From the NCBI GenBank assembly GCA_947500135.1, contig CANMQX010000016.1, positions 1-61,240 on the forward strand: a stretch of DNA of 61,240 bases. Direction: 5' to 3'. Under the pieces are notes generated by a model, which made no database searches, had not been told where the DNA came from, and worked only from the letters and a program-made list of their open reading frames with translations. Every line of letters starts with the position of its first letter. The stretch's first letter is position 1. Shown here piece by piece: positions 25,483-35,043 of the stretch. The translations under genes were made by a program, and so were the position numbers. Source of the DNA: an uncultured Paracoccaceae bacterium (GTDB taxonomy: Bacteria; Pseudomonadota; Alphaproteobacteria; Rhodobacterales; Rhodobacteraceae).

Positions 25483-26175
25483 ATGTTTGCACGTGAACAT
25501 ATCGAATACGAAGCCGTCGATCTGCCTGACCGCAGTGATCTGACCGATGCGCAGATGCGCGCGGCAGCGCGGGAGTTCTACGACAGGATGAAGCGCCGCC
25601 ACACGGTGCGGGACTTTGCCGCGCGCGCCGTTGCGCAAGAGGTGATCGAGAATTGCATCCGCACCGCAGGCACCGCCCCTTCGGGCGCCAATCACCAGCC
25701 CTGGCATTTCGTCGCCATCTCGAACCCTGCCTTCAAGAAGAAGATCCGCGAAGCAGCCGAAGAAGAGGAGCGCAAGTTCTATGACGGCGGTGCAGGGGAT
25801 GAATGGCTCAAGGCATTGGAGCCCATCGGGACCAACGACCAGAAGCCCCATCTGGAAGACGCGCCCTGGCTGATTGTCGTGTTTTCCCAGAAGTGGGGGT
25901 ATTTCGAGGACGGCACCCGGTTCAAAAACTACTACGTGCCCGAAAGCACGGGAATTGCCTGTGGTTTCCTGCTGGCGGCTTTGCATCAGGCCGGGTTGGT
26001 CTCTCTTACCCATACGCCAAACCCGATGAAGTTTCTGACCGATATGCTGGGCCGTCCCACGCATGAAAAACCGATCATGATCGTGGCCGTCGGTCATCCA
26101 CACGAGGAGGCGAAAGTGCCGAAAGTTGCGAAAATGAAAAAGCCGCTTGATGAAATCATGACGCTGGCGGGCTGA
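25483..26175 (+). CDS. Iodotyrosine-deiodinase-like (halotyrosine dehalogenase) flavoprotein
   Basis: A 230-residue FMN enzyme of the nitroreductase superfamily, of the kind that reductively removes halogen from 3-halotyrosines. The family's substrate-zwitterion triad is conserved in exact spacing: E96, Y100 (E+4) and K121 (Y+21). The FMN-binding KRRHTVRDF at 37-45 and the TAPSGANHQPWHF motif at 64-76 are also seen. This E-Y-K pattern separates deiodinase-like proteins from ordinary nitroreductases. The mate of the preceding nitroreductase gene, it probably takes electrons from the divergent ferredoxin reductase. Substrate preference among iodo-, bromo- and chlorotyrosine is unknown. Confidence 0.85.
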   Translation: MFAREHIEYEAVDLPDRSDLTDAQMRAAAREFYDRMKRRHTVRDFAARAVAQEVIENCIRTAGTAPSGANHQPWHFVAISNPAFKKKIREAAEEEERKFYDGGAGDEWLKALEPIGTNDQKPHLEDAPWLIVVFSQKWGYFEDGTRFKNYYVPESTGIACGFLLAALHQAGLVSLTHTPNPMKFLTDMLGRPTHEKPIMIVAVGHPHEEAKVPKVAKMKKPLDEIMTLAG

Positions 26176-26526
26176 CGCCGACGCGATCCGGCACGAGACA
26201 GAACCGGATATTCAGGAGCGGGTGGCGCTTAACCGGGTTAATTCAATAGCTCGGCGATCACGCCGAGGGAATGGAGCGGCACGCAAGTGCGGTGGATGTT
26301 CTTATTGGCAAATACAGCCCTCTCAGGGAACAGTGCGACTGACAGCTGTGCCATTCCTTTAGTGCCGTCTACTCACGCCACGTCTGAAGAAACTTTCCCT
26401 GCGTCATCCCAGACTGTATCCGATATGTCCCCCGCGCATATTGCGAAGATAAGGGCCGCCAGGACTCTCGACTGCGTAGGTGTGGTTTCTCAATTGAGCT
26501 ACTTGGAAACCCATACAACCGACGCA
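26176..26526. other. Intergenic region, no gene recognised
   Basis: About 350 bases. ATCCGG and CCGGAT near 26187-26211 could pair as a weak hairpin after the deiodinase-like gene. A short plus-strand ORF (26287-26544) has no support. Confidence 0.35.
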
Positions 26527-27258
26527 CTACAAGAAGGCTGGTAGCAGCGACACGCTGTTGAGCAAAATGTGCAAAACGATAGGTGTTAGAAGCGAATTTG
26601 TTTTGTAACGCGCAAATCCGAAGAGTATGCCGATGCAGAAGACATTAACCAAAACGATCAGACTATATTGCACATGGATCACGGCAAAGAGCAGGGCGAC
26701 AGCGACGATTGCACCAACTGGCCCAAGACGTGTCGCCTCGAGCCCTTTGAAAAGGAACCCGCGAAAAAGCACTTCTTCGAAAACCGGGACGAGAACTGCA
26801 ATTGTAAGGACATAGAGCAGCGGGATATCAGCGGTCTCGAATTCCGTAGCAACATCGCCTACATCCACAGGAATCTCCAGCAACTGCGGTATGATGCTGA
26901 AAATGACCTGAACGGCCACAAGAACTGCGACCCCGATGCCGATCCACTTCAGAAGAGTCGAAAGCGGGACAGAGTGAAGGGCGAGATAGTCTTTGAGCCG
27001 CGATCCCGACTTCAGCTTTATGATCAGGACCGTTAGGATAACGCAGACAACCGCTGACAGGGCCAGCGAGGTGGTTGTGATGGCACCATCATTTAGCGCC
27101 AGCGCGGCGCTTTCAGGGTTTTCGAAATCAAGGTCTGAGTCTTCGTCGACGGCAGACAGAACCACGCCGATCGTTTGGGACATGAAGGATGCCGTGATGA
27201 CCACAAACGTAAACAGGACGCTCGCAACTGGGCCCCAGACAGTCGTTCTTTCGGACAT
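26527..27258 (-). CDS. CPBP-family intramembrane protease
   Basis: A 243-residue membrane protein with about seven hydrophobic segments. The C-terminal half carries the CPBP (CAAX-protease-like, ABI) catalytic motifs: EEVLFRG, with adjacent glutamates and arginine; then LLFAVIHVQY; then IVLHILLNSV, with the last histidine and asparagine. These residues line a metal or proton-transfer site in the membrane. The acidic N-terminal loop (SAVDEDSDLDFENPESAAL) sits outside the core. Members process prenylated proteins or defend against bacteriocins; the substrate here is unknown. Monocistronic. Confidence 0.85.
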   Translation of the reverse strand: MSERTTVWGPVASVLFTFVVITASFMSQTIGVVLSAVDEDSDLDFENPESAALALNDGAITTTSLALSAVVCVILTVLIIKLKSGSRLKDYLALHSVPLSTLLKWIGIGVAVLVAVQVIFSIIPQLLEIPVDVGDVATEFETADIPLLYVLTIAVLVPVFEEVLFRGFLFKGLEATRLGPVGAIVAVALLFAVIHVQYSLIVLVNVFCIGILFGFARYKTNSLLTPIVLHILLNSVSLLPAFL

Positions 27259-27688
27259 CGGTCACGTTCCTCTCGATAATGGACTGTTCTGGGTGTAACT
27301 GAGTTACCTGCAAAACAACAGCAATCGGTTTCTGGTTGGCGATGTCTGCCATTAGCCGACGTTGGCGCAGACGCAGCGACTTACCACTTCGCCCCGCAAT
27401 TTAGTCATCTTAGGGCCAATTCTGCGGTGCAGTGTTTGAATGTCTGCTTTTCACGCCCCGCTGCCGCAAGGGTGGTAAGTATAGCGAATAGCCTATTTAT
27501 CCTATGATTTGGGGCTGGGCCGCAAGCTGCCAGAACAGGTCATTCCGCTGAATAGGGGCAATGACCGTCTTGTTTGTGCGCTGAGTAGACCGTGTTTTCC
27601 CAAAAGCGCCGTTCGCTGAGAACCCAGCGGTTTCAACGACAACCCAAAAATTTTGAATGCGGCAATGATTTCTGTGATTGCCTTGGCG
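27259..27688. other. Upstream region of the DeoR/MFS operon
   Basis: About 430 bases with no supported ORF. Part (27572-27600) resembles a sequence near 15680-15712: TTTGTGCGCTGAG then a GTGTTTT run. This may be a short shared repeat. Confidence 0.35.
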
Positions 27689-27706
27689 AATGCAATGTAT
27701 TGCATT
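27689..27706 (+). promoter_or_regulatory. Palindromic operator candidate for the DeoR regulator
   Basis: AATGCAATGTATTGCATT is a near-perfect 18-bp palindrome, 30 bases before the DeoR ATG. A second cluster of TGCAT/TGCA half-sites continues to the start codon (TGCATGATGCTGCATT at 27711-27726). This is the usual layout for DeoR self-repression. Confidence 0.6.
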
Positions 27707-27735
27707 TTTCTGCATGATGCTGCATTAAATTGCAG

Positions 27736-28494
27736 ATGACCGACCTGAACAACCCGCATATCCGGCAACAAATGCTGCGCGAACGCCTCGATTCGGGCGC
27801 GCCGTTAATCGCAGCCGTATTGGCAGCTGAATTAGGCATATCCATCGACACAGTGCGCCGCGACCTAATAGCACTTGAACAGCAAGGCGCGGTGCGTCGC
27901 GTGCGCGGGGGGGCAGTCCCGGTTACCAGCCCAATGCCATCCTATTTCGACCGAGCCAGCATGCCTGACCCCAAGATCGCCCTGCTTGCTGAAAGGGCGG
28001 CCCAAGTGATCCCGATTGGCGGAACAGTCTTTGTCGATGCGGGTACGACCATGAATGCCCTGGCAGCCTGCATCCCGCTTGAATTTCAAGGACTCATAGT
28101 TACACCCGCACCCTCCGTTGCGCTTGCCGCTTTGCATCGCGGTGCGCGCGTCCATCTGATCGGCGGGGCGCTTTGCCCTGAAGGTGCAATGGCAACGGGT
28201 GGAGATGCTGAGCACGCGGTATCGCAGTTTGCTGCTGATCTGTGCTTTCTCGGCGCATGTGGGCTCTGGCCGGACTTTGGATTGAGCGCTGAAGACGTGC
28301 TGGAGGCAGGTGTGAAACGTGCGATGGCTCTTGCTTCGGCCAAAGTGGTCGTGGTCGCCAAAGCAGAGAAAATTCAAAGGCGCGGTAGGTGCAAGGTTCT
28401 TGAGCTTACGGAAATTGATGGCATTGTCACCAACGCGACCTTGGCGGATGCAATGACCTTCCAAAATGAAGGCATTGAGTTGATCCATGTCTGA
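27736..28494 (+). CDS. DeoR-family transcription repressor
   Basis: A 252-residue sugar-metabolism repressor. HTH: LAAELGISIDTVRRDLIAL, then the wing EQQGAVRRVRGGAVPV. The C-terminal DeoR sensor has the expected GGTVFVDAGTTMNALAACI and VHLIGGALCPEGAMATGG loops, which usually bind phosphorylated sugars. Its stop overlaps the ATG of the downstream MFS transporter, so both are co-translated and the transporter is the likely target. An ATG at 27736 is preferred over TTG at 27730. Confidence 0.88.
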   Translation: MTDLNNPHIRQQMLRERLDSGAPLIAAVLAAELGISIDTVRRDLIALEQQGAVRRVRGGAVPVTSPMPSYFDRASMPDPKIALLAERAAQVIPIGGTVFVDAGTTMNALAACIPLEFQGLIVTPAPSVALAALHRGARVHLIGGALCPEGAMATGGDAEHAVSQFAADLCFLGACGLWPDFGLSAEDVLEAGVKRAMALASAKVVVVAKAEKIQRRGRCKVLELTEIDGIVTNATLADAMTFQNEGIELIHV

Positions 28495-29644
28495 ACGTGA
28501 TGCTTTGTGGCGAGAACAAAGATGGCGAGCTGTCGTTGCTGCCTTCGCCTTTAACGGATTGTTGTTTGGAGCTTGGGCGTCGCGCGTTCCTGCGTTTAAG
28601 GACAGGTTCGAAATAGAGCCTTCGGTCCTTGGCGTACTCCTTCTGGCACTGGCAGGGGGTGCAATCGTTTCCTTTCCACTTGCCGGCGGATTGTCTGAAA
28701 AATGGGGAGCTGACCGGCTCTCCATCTGGTGCTCGTGGGGCTATGCGCCATCGCTTGCCCTTTTGGCGCTGGCGCCGTCGGCGCTTTCCCTTGGAGTCGC
28801 ACTATTCGTCTTTGGCGCGTTTCATGGTGCGATGGATGTCGCGATGAATGGCTGGGGCGCAAAGGTTGAGGAACGACTGGGGCGCAGCACAATGTCGATA
28901 TTCCACGCAATGTTCAGTCTTGGTGCGGGGATTGGCGCAGCCAGCGGCTATGTTGCAGCGTGGCTGGAAATCACAACGATTTGGCATTTTGCTCTGGTTG
29001 CTGCTCTAGGCGGCATCTTGGCGATCTCCGTGATGAACAAAGCTAAAGTCGCAACGTCCGAATTGCGAAATCCGATAAGCAAGCGGCCTTTCTTCCCGCT
29101 TCCGTCTGGACCGCTGCTACTTGTAGGCCTGATCGCTTTTTCAAATTCGGTGGGTGAAGGCGCGATGGCCGATTGGAGCGCGGTATTCCTGCGACTGACC
29201 ACGGACGCCGACGAGGCTCGTTCTGCGATTGGTTATGCTGTTTTCAGCATGATGATGGTGCTCACAAGGCTGATCGGTGGCTTTGTTGTAGAGCGATTGG
29301 GTTCGGTCACAACCACGCGCGCCAGCGCTGGCATCGCCTTTGTCGGCCTCTCAATCGCAATCTTTGGCGGTTCTTTTGCTACTGCCCTGTTTGGTTTTGC
29401 CTTGATGGGTATCGGCTATGCCATTGTAATGCCGCTCGTGTTCTCGCGCGCCGCCACTGACCCAAACGTTCCCGCAGGACCTGCAATAGCTGGTGTAGCG
29501 ACAATCGGATATGGCGGCATGCTACTCGGCCCGCCCATAATTGGATTTGCGGCTCAACTGATAGGTATTCGCTTTTCGTTCCTGATCCTTGCACTGCTAG
29601 CAATCTTGGCGTTTGCTTTGGCGAGCCGGTTGAAAGTTTCCTAA
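28487..29644 (+). CDS. MFS transporter
   Basis: A 385-residue transporter of about twelve membrane segments, similar in outline to the YbjJ/FucP-like sugar branch of the major facilitator superfamily. Landmarks: the early LLFGAWASRVPAFKDRF loop and GGLSEKWGADR in the helix 2-3 loop (motif A-like). Substrate is not determinable, though the DeoR partner suggests a sugar or sugar derivative. The 8-base overlap with deoR fixes the operon. Confidence 0.85.
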   Translation: MSERDALWREQRWRAVVAAFAFNGLLFGAWASRVPAFKDRFEIEPSVLGVLLLALAGGAIVSFPLAGGLSEKWGADRLSIWCSWGYAPSLALLALAPSALSLGVALFVFGAFHGAMDVAMNGWGAKVEERLGRSTMSIFHAMFSLGAGIGAASGYVAAWLEITTIWHFALVAALGGILAISVMNKAKVATSELRNPISKRPFFPLPSGPLLLVGLIAFSNSVGEGAMADWSAVFLRLTTDADEARSAIGYAVFSMMMVLTRLIGGFVVERLGSVTTTRASAGIAFVGLSIAIFGGSFATALFGFALMGIGYAIVMPLVFSRAATDPNVPAGPAIAGVATIGYGGMLLGPPIIGFAAQLIGIRFSFLILALLAILAFALASRLKVS

Positions 29645-29946
29645 AAGGAGCCGTTGGCGCAACCGCAGTTAAATGACGCTTCTCTAATCGGGCGTTTGGG
29701 TCAAGTCTAAATCATCGTCATCATTTCCCTCTTAATGGGATCGTTGTCTCTCATCCGGTTCACGCTTCTCTTCGCTGTCATTATTAGCCCGGATTGGTTG
29801 GGCCGCGGTATGCTTGTGACGGATTGGTTGTGAAGCGCCCCGCTTTGTCTCGCGCTTGTCAGTCGCAGCACCATTATTCGGTGTCACTCACAGACCTCGA
29901 CCGGTGACGGATGAACCGTCATTGGTATTGGAATGGGTTGATCAGG

Positions 29947-30760
29947 TCATTTGGCCCTCTTCAATGGTTCATGACGGAGCTCGGTGCCGTCTGCCCACGT
30001 GCGATGCATGATTACCGCACACTCTCCTTCAGTAGTGACGACCGTGCGTCGACGGCCCTTTTGACGCATGAATCGCAGGCCCTAACTTTTTGTTTCGGTA
30101 CGGATGACGGGTCACATCATCATCGCCTTGGCGGCGCTGTAAAACATCCCTCGAAAGTCAGGAACACTCGCCTCTGAGATGCGGCCTTGATTATCCATTT
30201 CACCGGACTTTTATCTCGTTGGTGCAAGCCTAAAATGAGCAGCAACAGGGTGCGAGTTGGTAAATCGCGACCAATCATTTACGGCGGCGCGAAACGTCTA
30301 TGCCGCAATTGGGCCGACGACCGGGATCGCCATGAACCGCAAACACGTCTCTTCATGTCTTGCTGCCTTTTTCACCCGCCGATCCAATTCGCGATAGGCC
30401 TGGTAATGCACCGCCCGATCATCATACAGCGGCGAAACGCATATGAAAAATCAAGATCGGCTTCAATCAATGGTCTGACGCGTTTATCAAATGATCCCTG
30501 ATCAAAACGGGATGGAAGCCGAGGCCAAAGATCCTGACCAGGCCGCGCATTTCATTTGCCAGATCAATCCACTAAATCTAGCCCTGTGAAGGCCAAAAAC
30601 AGATGCTGGCTCATTGCATCGGCTTCAAAGCCCATCTGCAACAAACGCTTCGACAAGTTTCGTAAACGGTGGACGATATCCTCAATCTCTCAAGCAACGG
30701 AGCGTTCCAAAAACCAACCTACCATTGGAATTAATCACTAAAACTGCGAGAGTTTCCAAA
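29947..30760 (-). pseudogene. Decayed IS110-family transposase
   Basis: Pieces of one transposase lie in different minus-strand frames. An N-terminal piece reads MGFEADAMSQHLFLAFTG. A middle piece reads YQAYRELDRRVKKAARHEET and CLRFMAIPVVGPIAA, the C-terminal domain typical of IS110 transposases. A last piece reads AVIMHRTWADGTELRH and stops near 29947. Several frame changes and stops separate them, so the element is dead. It explains most of this otherwise empty 1.3 kb; 29645-29946 and 30761-30974 show no gene. Confidence 0.7.
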
Positions 30761-30974
30761 GGCACATCTAGACTAACATAGTAGTCCATTTTGTTCGCCT
30801 CAATTTGCGGTAACACTCTGCAACTCTATCAAGAACCTGACCCCATTATCTGGTCAGCCCGAATACCCATGCTTTGTCTCGCGCGTTCCCGGAGAAACTT
30901 CGCAAACTTTTAGAAGCTGCATCATCCACGATACTGTGCCGGTCACAACTTATCGGCTTATGTGGCGATTTTGC

Positions 30975-31754
30975 CTATAGTGTTGCCTGACAAATCTCCT
31001 CCAAATGTGTTTCGCTTTCCAGATCACACGGAAACATCAATTCGACTTGCAAATCGGAAAGGTTGAGATCGAAAACCGTTCCGAAACGTGCGATGGTAGA
31101 GAAGACAGAAATCACACGATCTGCGACATGAAATCGCGTTGGCAAAACGGACTGCCGGAAGTCGATCTGCGTATCTTTTCCGCCATTGGAAAGAAAATGA
31201 TGTTCCAGATTGGTTTGCAGTTCATGGAGAATTGGCTCCTCTCCCAATTGGGTGAGTTCAGCCTGCAAGCGATACAGTACCAAAGCAACAGATTCGTGCC
31301 AGTTTTCAATCGAACTTTCCGCTGGCGACTGAGTCGTAAGAGCCTCGATCAAGTTGGCGAAGCCGCTGAAGCCGATTTGTTTGAGGAAACAGCGAGCGGC
31401 CTCATTGACCCTGATGACATTCCAATGCCTGTCCAGAACAATGCCGGGAAGTGGCATATGGTTTTCCAGCATGATGTCGATGCTGCGCTTCAATGGTGCA
31501 AGATCGGCGTCGGAGGAGTGTTCCTTGTAGATTGGCGCATGGCCAGCTGCCAGAGCGGCCAAATTGGCCTGCGGCTTGGACATCTCTAACGTTCTAGCCA
31601 GAAGCCCCACCATTGCACGTGATGGCCGTGCCCGCCCGCGTTCGATAAAATTGATGTGTCGGGCTGAAACATCAGCTCGAAGCCCCAGCTCCAGCTGACT
31701 TAGCCGCCGTAGTGACCGCCATCGTCGCAAAATGTCGCCAAAGTGTGTATCCAT
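30975..31754 (-). CDS. XRE regulator with MmyB-like domain
   Basis: A 259-residue regulator. Residues 5-65 form an XRE helix-turn-helix (LSQLELGLRADVSARHINFI). Residues about 95-250 resemble the MmyB/PAS-like ligand-binding domain: MPLPGIVLDRHWNVIRVNEA, a helical middle and FHVADRVISVFSTIARFGT. Such proteins usually repress the divergent neighbour, here a small membrane protein gene starting 110 bases away. The ligand is unknown, possibly a fatty acid. Confidence 0.85.
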   Translation of the reverse strand: MDTHFGDILRRWRSLRRLSQLELGLRADVSARHINFIERGRARPSRAMVGLLARTLEMSKPQANLAALAAGHAPIYKEHSSDADLAPLKRSIDIMLENHMPLPGIVLDRHWNVIRVNEAARCFLKQIGFSGFANLIEALTTQSPAESSIENWHESVALVLYRLQAELTQLGEEPILHELQTNLEHHFLSNGGKDTQIDFRQSVLPTRFHVADRVISVFSTIARFGTVFDLNLSDLQVELMFPCDLESETHLEEICQATL

Positions 31755-31864
31755 GCCTAACAGTAGCTTGGCTGATGGTGCATTGCACTTACCTTAGAGG
31801 TAATTGATTTCGAGCGATGCTGTCTGTTTCTTGCCCCATGAATACGGTCAAGAAAGGAAACACC

Positions 31865-32314
31865 ATGACCCCGCAAACAGCCGCAAAACTAACGCATATC
31901 GTCGCATATCTTCTTTTTTCTATTGGAATTTTTTGGGGATTGGCCGCTTTTCCTCCGTTTGATTTTGCCGCAAGGGCCTATCTCGATCTGTTGAATTGGC
32001 CGATGGGAGACGGGCGTCCAGAATGGAATCAAGAAGCCATTTGGTTGTCATCTGTTGGCGCTGGGCTGGTCTGTGCCTTGGCCGTATTCTATCTGTTCGT
32101 CGTTACGCCAGCTGTGCGCAACGGTGACCGACGGGTTGTTCGGGCAACTGTTCTGGCCGCGCTGGCTTGGTTTGTAGTCGACAGTGCAGGATCATACGCC
32201 GCTGGCATCCCGATGAATGTTCTGTTCAACTTGGTAACACTGGTGCCATTGATTGGCCCACTCCTACTGGTAAGGTTTGATTGCCTGAGTGTGGATGGCC
32301 GGCAGTCAGCATGA
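31865..32314 (+). CDS. Four-helix membrane protein, function unknown
   Basis: A 149-residue integral membrane protein with about four predicted helices: IVAYLLFSIGIFWGLAAF, VGAGLVCALAVFYLFVV, ATVLAALAWFVVDSAGS and VLFNLVTLVPLIGPLLL. A good AAGAAAGGAA ribosome site precedes ATG. It is divergent from the XRE-MmyB gene, a common arrangement for regulator and target. No family is recognised with confidence. Confidence 0.75.
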   Translation: MTPQTAAKLTHIVAYLLFSIGIFWGLAAFPPFDFAARAYLDLLNWPMGDGRPEWNQEAIWLSSVGAGLVCALAVFYLFVVTPAVRNGDRRVVRATVLAALAWFVVDSAGSYAAGIPMNVLFNLVTLVPLIGPLLLVRFDCLSVDGRQSA

Positions 32315-32349
32315 TGGCGCTCTTGATGCGTGCCCCTGCAATCACCCCA

Positions 32350-33360
32350 TCACTGTTTCCCGAATGTTTCCCGAAACGCCAACGGGGGTCTGCCGACGGC
32401 GTCCCTGATAGCCGCCTCGAATGCATCCAATGACTTAAACCCAACCTGAAATGCGATTGTTTTGGAGGGGAGTTTTGTGCTGGTCAAAAGATGTTTGGCG
32501 GCTTCCACGCGGACGGATCTGACATAGGACGCAGGCGTACTTCCCAGTTCAGCGCGGAATTTTCGCGCAAAGGTTCGTTCGGACATATTTGCCTGCGTTG
32601 CGAGCTGCGTATTGGACAGATCGAGTGCCAAATTTTCAGCAATCCAGATCAGCAATGGGGCAAAGGGGCCTCCGTCGGCCTGTTGGGCTTTGAGCGTATT
32701 GCTGAACTGCGATTGCCCTCCGGAGCGCCTGAGAAAAAGGACAAGCGACTTTGCAATCTTTAACGCAATATCATGGCCAAGGTCGTCTTCGACCAACGCG
32801 AGGGCGAGGTCAATTCCGGCTGCGACCCCTGCACTAGAAAATACATCATCGTCATTGATGAACAGAGCATCAGGTTCCACGGTGACTTTTGGGAATAACG
32901 CCGCCAAAGTTTCGCAGGATGCCCAATGGGATACGATGCGCCTGCCATCCACGAGGCCGGATGCCGCAAGAACAAAGGCACCTGTACATATGCTTCCGAC
33001 GCGCCGCGTGTTGGTTCTTTGCTGCTGCAGCCATCGCACCAATGTTCCGGCTTGGCTAAGGGCGACTAGACCGTCTTGTGAACCACCCGACACAATAATC
33101 GTGTCAATTGGGCCAGCGATGTTGAAGACCGGTGTCAGCCCCGAAATTTGCAGGCCGCATTCTGCCTTCACAGGCTGTGCCTCGATACCCGCATAAACGA
33201 TATCATATGCGTCCGGCATCAATTCGTTTGCCCGCGCAAAGACATTCCCCGGCCCTGCAATATCCAGAGAATTCGCGCCTTCGTAGACAACAATAACAAT
33301 GCGGCGCGGTATGGCGGAATTCGCGGATGTTATGTCATTTACGCCACGCATGAGGGTCAT
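32350..33360 (-). CDS. GlxA-type AraC regulator with DJ-1/PfpI domain
   Basis: A 336-residue regulator. Residues 20-190 are a DJ-1/PfpI (class I glutamine amidotransferase-like) domain with the nucleophile elbow GSICTGAFVLAASG; the cysteine is followed by a histidine in SHWASC. The C-terminal 110 residues contain two HTHs of the AraC type, including NTQLATQANMSERTFARKFR. Known members sense small metabolites such as carnitine or glycine betaine. The gene is divergent from an exported DJ-1-like gene that looks like a paralogue of its sensor. Confidence 0.9.
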   Translation of the reverse strand: MTLMRGVNDITSANSAIPRRIVIVVYEGANSLDIAGPGNVFARANELMPDAYDIVYAGIEAQPVKAECGLQISGLTPVFNIAGPIDTIIVSGGSQDGLVALSQAGTLVRWLQQQRTNTRRVGSICTGAFVLAASGLVDGRRIVSHWASCETLAALFPKVTVEPDALFINDDDVFSSAGVAAGIDLALALVEDDLGHDIALKIAKSLVLFLRRSGGQSQFSNTLKAQQADGGPFAPLLIWIAENLALDLSNTQLATQANMSERTFARKFRAELGSTPASYVRSVRVEAAKHLLTSTKLPSKTIAFQVGFKSLDAFEAAIRDAVGRPPLAFRETFGKQ

Positions 33361-33395
33361 CTACCATCCAACCATATGCCAGAAAAGGAAAAACT

Positions 33396-34520
33396 GTGAA
33401 AAGACGTGTATTCATGATTGGCGTGGGGATGGCCGGTGCTGCATCCCTCTTGTCGTGTTCATGGAGTAGATCGGGGTCAGCAGATGATAGCTCTTCAGAG
33501 GTTGGGCATCTGACCAGAGCTGACACCGTTGCGGCGCTTCGCCCACCAAAACGCAACTGGCCACTGGTCGCAATCCTTGCGGATAACAGTGGCAGCGAAA
33601 CGACCGATCTGATTGTTCCATGGAGCATTTTGAAACGATCGGATGCAGCTAACGTCGTTATTGTCAGCACGCAGCCTGGCGACGTTCAACTGATGCCCGC
33701 CTTGAAAATACAGCCTGATATGACGCTTGACCAATTTGACGCCATGTATGAAGCAGGCGCAGACCACGTAATCGTCCCGGCGTTTCACGATCCAACGAAC
33801 CGAATTGCATCAGAATGGCTAGTCGAACAGAGCTATGAGGGGGCGACCGTTATCGGCATTTGCTCAGGCGCATTGGTCCTTGCCCATGCTGGCCTGTTGG
33901 CCCACCGGTACGCCACGACACATTGGTACGACAGAAAAAAGCTGACCCGCATCAGCCCGACCACCAAATTACAACTTAACAGCCGATACCTGGCGGATAA
34001 AAACGTGGCGACCACAACTGGGGTTTCGGCATCATTGCCATTTGCGCTGACAATGGTTGAAGCGATCTCTGGAAGGGGTCGCGCAGAGCAGATTGCGACG
34101 GAAATTGGGCTGCCTGATTTTGGACAGGAGCACAACAGCGCCGATTACCAGCTAGACCCTCAGAACGTTCTTCGACTGGCCTCAAACTTCATCTCACGGC
34201 ACGAACAATTCGGATTGCAGATTGATGCTGAAACCGATGAGCTGGAACTGGCATTTGTCTCCGACGCGTGGTCACGAACGTATCGTTCAACAGTATCGAC
34301 ATTTTCTAATGTCCGCACCGGTGCGGTTATGTCTTCTGGCGGCTTGCGGATTGTGCCAGATATTGCTTTCAATGACGGCTCCAAACTGCCGCGCGTACCA
34401 GCTTACAATGGCCTGCCAGCAGGTGCATTGGGATTTGCTCTTGAAGAGATCTCGCGGCGGTATGGTGCGCAGACAGCAACTCTGGTGGCGCTTCAATTGG
34501 AATATGACTGGAGCGCATAG
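33396..34520 (+). CDS. Exported DJ-1/PfpI-like protein
   Basis: A 374-residue protein. The first 30 residues look like a signal: MKRRVFMIGVGMAGAASLLS followed by a cysteine, a twin-arginine-like or lipoprotein start. Then comes a DJ-1/PfpI domain similar to the sensor half of the GlxA regulator beside it: IVPWSILKRSDAANVVIVS, and the elbow VIGICSGALVLAHAGLL with a candidate nucleophile cysteine. A second similar but degenerate copy seems to follow near the C-terminus (LPAGALGFALEEISRRYG). There is no DNA-binding domain. It could detect or process the same ligand outside the cytoplasm; this is inference. Confidence 0.75.
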   Translation: MKRRVFMIGVGMAGAASLLSCSWSRSGSADDSSSEVGHLTRADTVAALRPPKRNWPLVAILADNSGSETTDLIVPWSILKRSDAANVVIVSTQPGDVQLMPALKIQPDMTLDQFDAMYEAGADHVIVPAFHDPTNRIASEWLVEQSYEGATVIGICSGALVLAHAGLLAHRYATTHWYDRKKLTRISPTTKLQLNSRYLADKNVATTTGVSASLPFALTMVEAISGRGRAEQIATEIGLPDFGQEHNSADYQLDPQNVLRLASNFISRHEQFGLQIDAETDELELAFVSDAWSRTYRSTVSTFSNVRTGAVMSSGGLRIVPDIAFNDGSKLPRVPAYNGLPAGALGFALEEISRRYGAQTATLVALQLEYDWSA

Positions 34521-34570
34521 CACAATCAGCAGGCCGGCGGTCTCACACGATATGTGATAAATCGCAAGGT

Positions 34571-34995
34571 TCAGAACTCAGATTTCGAGGGTGCGAAGAT
34601 CTTACTGAGTTCGTCACCGGTAGAGGTGGTTGTTTGGGCGACAAGCTTAGGTGCAAAGGCCCGACCAATTGCGGCCCAAGTCAACAACACACCTCGCTCC
34701 CGCGCAATCTGTCGGGGCAAACCAGTACCGATTAAAAGTTCGGTTAGATAGGCCGACCGGATCTGGTCGACGTCTGCCAAGGCGGCCTCGACCTCGCCGT
34801 TAACACCACCCCATCTGCGCATACCGCGCTCAAGCGGTTGAGGCGCATCGATACCCATCTGGATTAGTGCCAAAATTTTGGCTTGAGCGCCCGATAGCTC
34901 TTCCAACTGCGAAATAATATCAAGCGTGCTTTCCTCGCGCCACGTAGCCAACAACGCGTCGTGAAAATCACCAAGTGAGGGGAAGTGCCAATAAA
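34571..34995 (-). pseudogene. TetR-family regulator, N-terminus lost to IS insertion
   Basis: Reading inward from the IS edge: GRFIYWHFPSLGDFHDALLA, then TWREESTLDIISQLEELSG. This is the end of a TetR HTH and its C-terminal ligand domain, stopping at 34571. The first 30 or so codons, including the recognition helix start, are gone. The sequence on the other side of the IS does not contain them, so the insertion was accompanied by a deletion or later rearrangement. Confidence 0.8.
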
Positions 34996-35043
34996 TGAAC
35001 CGCCCCTTGCTTGCCGGAAACCCAGAAGTAAGGATACTGGGTC

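Noticed and set aside
30187..30741. Plus-strand ORFs in the 29.6-31.0 kb gap
   Set aside because: They are antisense to IS110 transposase remnants that are recognisable on the minus strand.
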